A stretch of DNA of 64,000 nucleotides from positions 1 to 64,000 of the forward strand of contig UBPA01000008.1 of assembly GCA_900467185.1 (NCBI GenBank), given 5' to 3'. The position numbers were made by a program, and so were the translations under genes. Under the pieces are notes generated by a model. The model saw only the letters and a program-made list of their open reading frames with translations, was not told the DNA's origin and searched no databases. Positions 61,096 to 64,000 of the stretch are shown piece after piece. The stretch comes from Hyphomicrobiales bacterium (lineage in GTDB: Bacteria > Pseudomonadota > Alphaproteobacteria > Rhizobiales > Rhizobiaceae). Position 1 is the first letter of the stretch; each line of letters begins with the position of its first letter.

Positions 61096-64000
61096 GAAGC
61101 TTCTCGTTTCCCGGATCGACGAACACCGGGTCGCAGAGGCGCCCGGGTGTGAATTCGTTGCGGATGCCGTTCCAGATCATCACCGCCTCGCCGTGACGCT
61201 CTGCGCCGCGCGTGACAAGCGCAAGCCCGATGGTCGATCCGACATGGGGCGAATAGGCGCTGGATGTGACATAGCCCTGGTCGTTTTCGAGCGTCGCCGC
61301 GGCGCCCTGTGCCAGAATATGCGATCCCGTGCGGAAGGACGTCGTCGGGTCGAGCGGCAGGACGCCGACGAGCTGCGCACGCTCCGGGTCGACGAGGCCC
61401 GGACGCCCGACCATGGCCTTGCCGATGAAATCGGGCTTGGTGGTCGAGACCATCTTGCCGAAACCGAGATCGGCGGCCGTCGCCGTGCCGTTGATCTCGT
61501 TGTGGGTGACGTGCCCCTTCTCGATGCGCAGCACGCCCAGCGCCTCCACGCCATAGGGCTGAATGCCGTGCGGCGCGCCGGCCTCCATGAGGGCCTCGGC
61601 AACGCTCTCGCCATAGCCGGCGGGCACGGCCAGCTCATAGGCGAGTTCGCCGGAAAACGAGATGCGGAAGAGGCGTCCGTGCAGCGCGCGGCCGAACAGC
61701 GAGACCTCGCGGGCGGCCAGAAAAGGGAAGGCGTCGTTGGACAGATCCTCGTTCACGATCGTCTGCAGGATGAGACGCGCCTTCGGCCCCGCGATCGCCA
61801 TCTGCGCCCATTGGTCGGTGGAAGAGGCGAGGCGCACGTCGAGATCCGGCCACAGGACCTGCGCGCAGTATTCGAGATGGTTCATCACCCCGGCGGCATA
61901 GGCCGTCGTGGTGGTCATGACATAGTGGTTCTCCGACAGGCGGCTCGTCGTGCCGTCGTCGTAGATCATTCCATCCTCGCGCAGCATCAGGCCGTAGCGC
62001 GCCTTGCCGACCGGCAGCTTCAGGAAGGCGTTCGAATAGACGCGGTTGAGAAATTCCGCGGCATCGTGGCCACAGATCTCGATCTTGCCGAGCATGGAGA
62101 CGTCGCACAGCCCGGCATGGGCACGCACGTTCAGCACTTCGCGATCGACGCTCTCGCGCCAGGAGGTTTCGCCGACGCGCGGGAAGAAGGAGGAGCGGTA
62201 CCAGAGACCGGTCTCCACGAAGGTTGCGCCAAGACGGCGCGCCCAGTCGTGCAGCGGCGAGCGGCGCACGGGCTGGAAATCATGACCGTGATGCGGCCCG
62301 GCGAGCGCACCGAAGGACACCGGCGTATAGAACGGCCGGAAGGTCGTGGTGCCGACATCGGCCGGCGATATCCCCCGCGCTTCCGCCAGAAGGCCGATGG
62401 CGTTGACGTTGGAAAGCTTGCCCTGATCGGTCGCCATGCCGTTGGTCGTGTAGCGCTTGGCGAGCTCCACATGGCCGTAGCCTTCCTGAACGGCGAGGTC
62501 GAGATCGCCCCGGTGCACGTCGTTCTGGAAATCGACGAAGGCTTTGCCCCTGACGCCGGGCACGGTCCAGAGCGGTCTTGCCGGGACAGGGTTCGGAGCC
62601 GAGACGATATCGCCCTCGACGGTGCCGAAGGTTGCCGGGGTCGCGTTGAAAGACATCTGTTCGAGGAGCGCCGTGGCCGTCCGTGCGCCCTCCGCAAGGC
62701 AGGCGGCGATGCCGGCCGTGGTGGCGACGGCACCGGCGAGATCGAGGCCGACGAGATCGCCGGGCGCCAGAAAGGCCGACTGCGCGTCCGACCATTGCGG
62801 CTTGCCGCCGCGATGGCAGGCGAGATGGATGATTGGGCTGAAGCCGCCGGCCATGGCCAGCGCATCCACCTTCACCGTTTCCGTCTGACCGTTCCGGAGC
62901 ACCGTTATGGCGGAGAGCGCCTTCCCGCCCTGCGCATCGGAAACGACGGCGCCTGTGACGATGCGCGCCTTGCCGGCGTAGGAAGGGGAGGCGTCCGCCC
63001 GGCTGTCGACGATGATCTCGGGTACGATGCCTTGCGCTTCCAGGTCGGCCGCCAGCGCATAGCCGCTGTCATTGCTGGTGAAGATCGCGACCTGCCGGCC
63101 GGGCGCGACGCCGTAGCGGTTGAGATAGGTGCGCATGGCGCCCGCCATCATGACGCCGGGAATGTCGTTGCCGCCGAAGACGAGCGGCCGCTCTTCCGCA
63201 CCGGTTGCGAGCAGCGCTTTCTGCGCGACGATGCGCCAGAGCCGCTCCACGGGCCGGGCGGCGGCGGGCACGCGAACATGCTTCTGCACGCGCTCGACAG
63301 CCCCGAAGACTTGGCCGTCATACCAGCCGACGGCGGTAGTGCGCAGCAGGATGGTGACGTTTTCGAGCGCCTCCAGCTCGGCCATCGTCTGCGCCACGAA
63401 TGCCGGCGCCGGCAGTCCGCCGATCCGCGCCGTCTCTGACAACAGCGTGCCGCCGGCCGCCGCGTGCTCGTCCACCAGAATGACCCGGGCGCCCGCCCGC
63501 CCGGCCGTCAACGCCGCGGCCAGACCGGCCGGGCCCGCGCCGATCACGAGCAGGTCGCAATGCGCCCAGCATTTCTCGTAAGCGTCCGGGTCCGCCACGT
63601 GGGCAGCCGTGCCGAGGCCGGCGGCCTTGCGGATGAAGGGCTCGTAGAGCTTTTCCCACAGCGGCGCCGGCCACATGAAGGTCTTGTAGTAGAAGCCTGC
63701 CCCCAGAAAGGGCGAGAGGAGGCCGTTCAGAGCACCGATATCGAAGGCGAGCGACGGCCAGCGGCTCTGGCTGCGCGCTTCGAGCCCGTCATAAAGCTCC
63801 TGCATCGTCGCGCGGGTGTTGGCCTCGGTGCGGCCGTCCCGTCCGATCGTCATGAGGGCATTCGGCTCTGCGGCACCGGCCGTCAGAATGCCGCGCGGCC
63901 GGTGATACTTGAAGCTGCGGCCGACGAGCAGCCGGCCGTTGGCAAGCAGGGCCGAGGCGAGGCTGTCGCCGGCATAGCCCGTGAGCGGCTTGCCGTCGAA
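61088..64000 (-). CDS. mgdC: N-methylglutamate dehydrogenase subunit C (sarcosine oxidase alpha family), cut by window edge
   Basis: The frame is open from base 64000 (971 codons, start outside). At the edge it reads FDGKPLTGYAGDSLASALLA and GRSFKYHRPRGILTAGAAEPN, the N-terminal ferredoxin-like part. Then come a dinucleotide-binding domain (LVIGAGPAGLAAALTAGRAG), a second one (GRQVAIFTSNDSGYALA) and, from about residue 600, a GcvT domain that binds THF (CDVSMLGKIEICGHDAAEFL; SFSGELAYELAVPAGYG). Subunit alpha of the heterotetramer. mgdA and mgdB are expected just to the right. Confidence 0.93.
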   Translation of the reverse strand, partial: FDGKPLTGYAGDSLASALLANGRLLVGRSFKYHRPRGILTAGAAEPNALMTIGRDGRTEANTRATMQELYDGLEARSQSRWPSLAFDIGALNGLLSPFLGAGFYYKTFMWPAPLWEKLYEPFIRKAAGLGTAAHVADPDAYEKCWAHCDLLVIGAGPAGLAAALTAGRAGARVILVDEHAAAGGTLLSETARIGGLPAPAFVAQTMAELEALENVTILLRTTAVGWYDGQVFGAVERVQKHVRVPAAARPVERLWRIVAQKALLATGAEERPLVFGGNDIPGVMMAGAMRTYLNRYGVAPGRQVAIFTSNDSGYALAADLEAQGIVPEIIVDSRADASPSYAGKARIVTGAVVSDAQGGKALSAITVLRNGQTETVKVDALAMAGGFSPIIHLACHRGGKPQWSDAQSAFLAPGDLVGLDLAGAVATTAGIAACLAEGARTATALLEQMSFNATPATFGTVEGDIVSAPNPVPARPLWTVPGVRGKAFVDFQNDVHRGDLDLAVQEGYGHVELAKRYTTNGMATDQGKLSNVNAIGLLAEARGISPADVGTTTFRPFYTPVSFGALAGPHHGHDFQPVRRSPLHDWARRLGATFVETGLWYRSSFFPRVGETSWRESVDREVLNVRAHAGLCDVSMLGKIEICGHDAAEFLNRVYSNAFLKLPVGKARYGLMLREDGMIYDDGTTSRLSENHYVMTTTTAYAAGVMNHLEYCAQVLWPDLDVRLASSTDQWAQMAIAGPKARLILQTIVNEDLSNDAFPFLAAREVSLFGRALHGRLFRISFSGELAYELAVPAGYGESVAEALMEAGAPHGIQPYGVEALGVLRIEKGHVTHNEINGTATAADLGFGKMVSTTKPDFIGKAMVGRPGLVDPERAQLVGVLPLDPTTSFRTGSHILAQGAAATLENDQGYVTSSAYSPHVGSTIGLALVTRGAERHGEAVMIWNGIRNEFTPGRLCDPVFVDPGNEKLHV

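Noticed and set aside
60968-63439. 823-codon open frame on the plus strand
   Set aside because: Antisense to mgdC, which has clear domain motifs on the other strand; no recognisable domain in this frame.

Overview
The window looks like a chromosome or chromid segment of a high-GC alphaproteobacterium, most likely Rhizobiaceae (Rhizobium/Ensifer/Shinella-like). The basis is the strong third-position GC bias, the tightly overlapped catabolic operons (ATGA and TGATG junctions), the dense set of ABC and TRAP uptake systems, the long-form isocitrate lyase with a divergent ScfR-type regulator, and a biuret hydrolase that looks like the Rhizobium enzyme. No rRNA, tRNA or CRISPR array is visible. The window is a run of self-contained nutrient-scavenging modules.

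Left part (1-11.6 kb). A chemotaxis receptor is cut by the left edge. Next comes a leftward operon (7757 to 1919): periplasmic binding protein, ABC ATPase, two permeases, a glycerophosphodiester-phosphodiesterase-family enzyme and an inositol-monophosphatase-family enzyme, with a divergent ROK regulator. The enzyme pair suggests uptake of a phosphodiester that is cut and then dephosphorylated. A hipBA toxin-antitoxin pair follows, preceded by three identical-half-site palindromes spaced exactly 49 bp apart, then debris of a tyrosine recombinase. This looks like the remains of a small island.

Cyanuric acid/biuret module (11.6-23.1 kb). A ten-gene leftward operon encodes a BMP-type ABC importer, formamidase, biuret hydrolase, a cyanuric-acid-amidohydrolase/barbiturase-family enzyme, a second isochorismatase-fold hydrolase, a cupin and allophanate hydrolase. 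Together these would turn an s-triazine ring into ammonia and CO2. A divergent GntR/FCD regulator and a 32-bp perfect inverted repeat lie between them.

Middle (23-44 kb). An EAL-CBS-GGDEF protein is followed by an arabinofuranoside module (LacI, binding protein, two permeases, GH127 beta-L-arabinofuranosidase, ATPase). Then comes the glyoxylate-shunt gene aceA with its divergent regulator, and a TRAP-transporter operon with two oxidoreductases, a small ABM protein, a gluconokinase-like kinase and a convergent LysR regulator. The substrate of this last operon is a sugar acid I cannot name.

Right part (44-64 kb). This is a nearly complete methylated-amine pathway. Leftward: APC permease, dmmABCD (dimethylamine monooxygenase), tmm (trimethylamine monooxygenase) and tdm (TMAO demethylase). 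Rightward: XRE-cupin regulator, mgsABC (N-methylglutamate synthase), gmaS (gamma-glutamylmethylamide synthetase) and purU. Leftward again from the right edge: mgdC (cut) and mgdD of N-methylglutamate dehydrogenase. The flow is TMA to TMAO to DMA to MMA to gamma-glutamylmethylamide to N-methylglutamate to C1-tetrahydrofolate plus glutamate. An AAGAAA-N5-TTTCTT-like motif occurs in front of both the regulator and mgsA and may tie the halves together.
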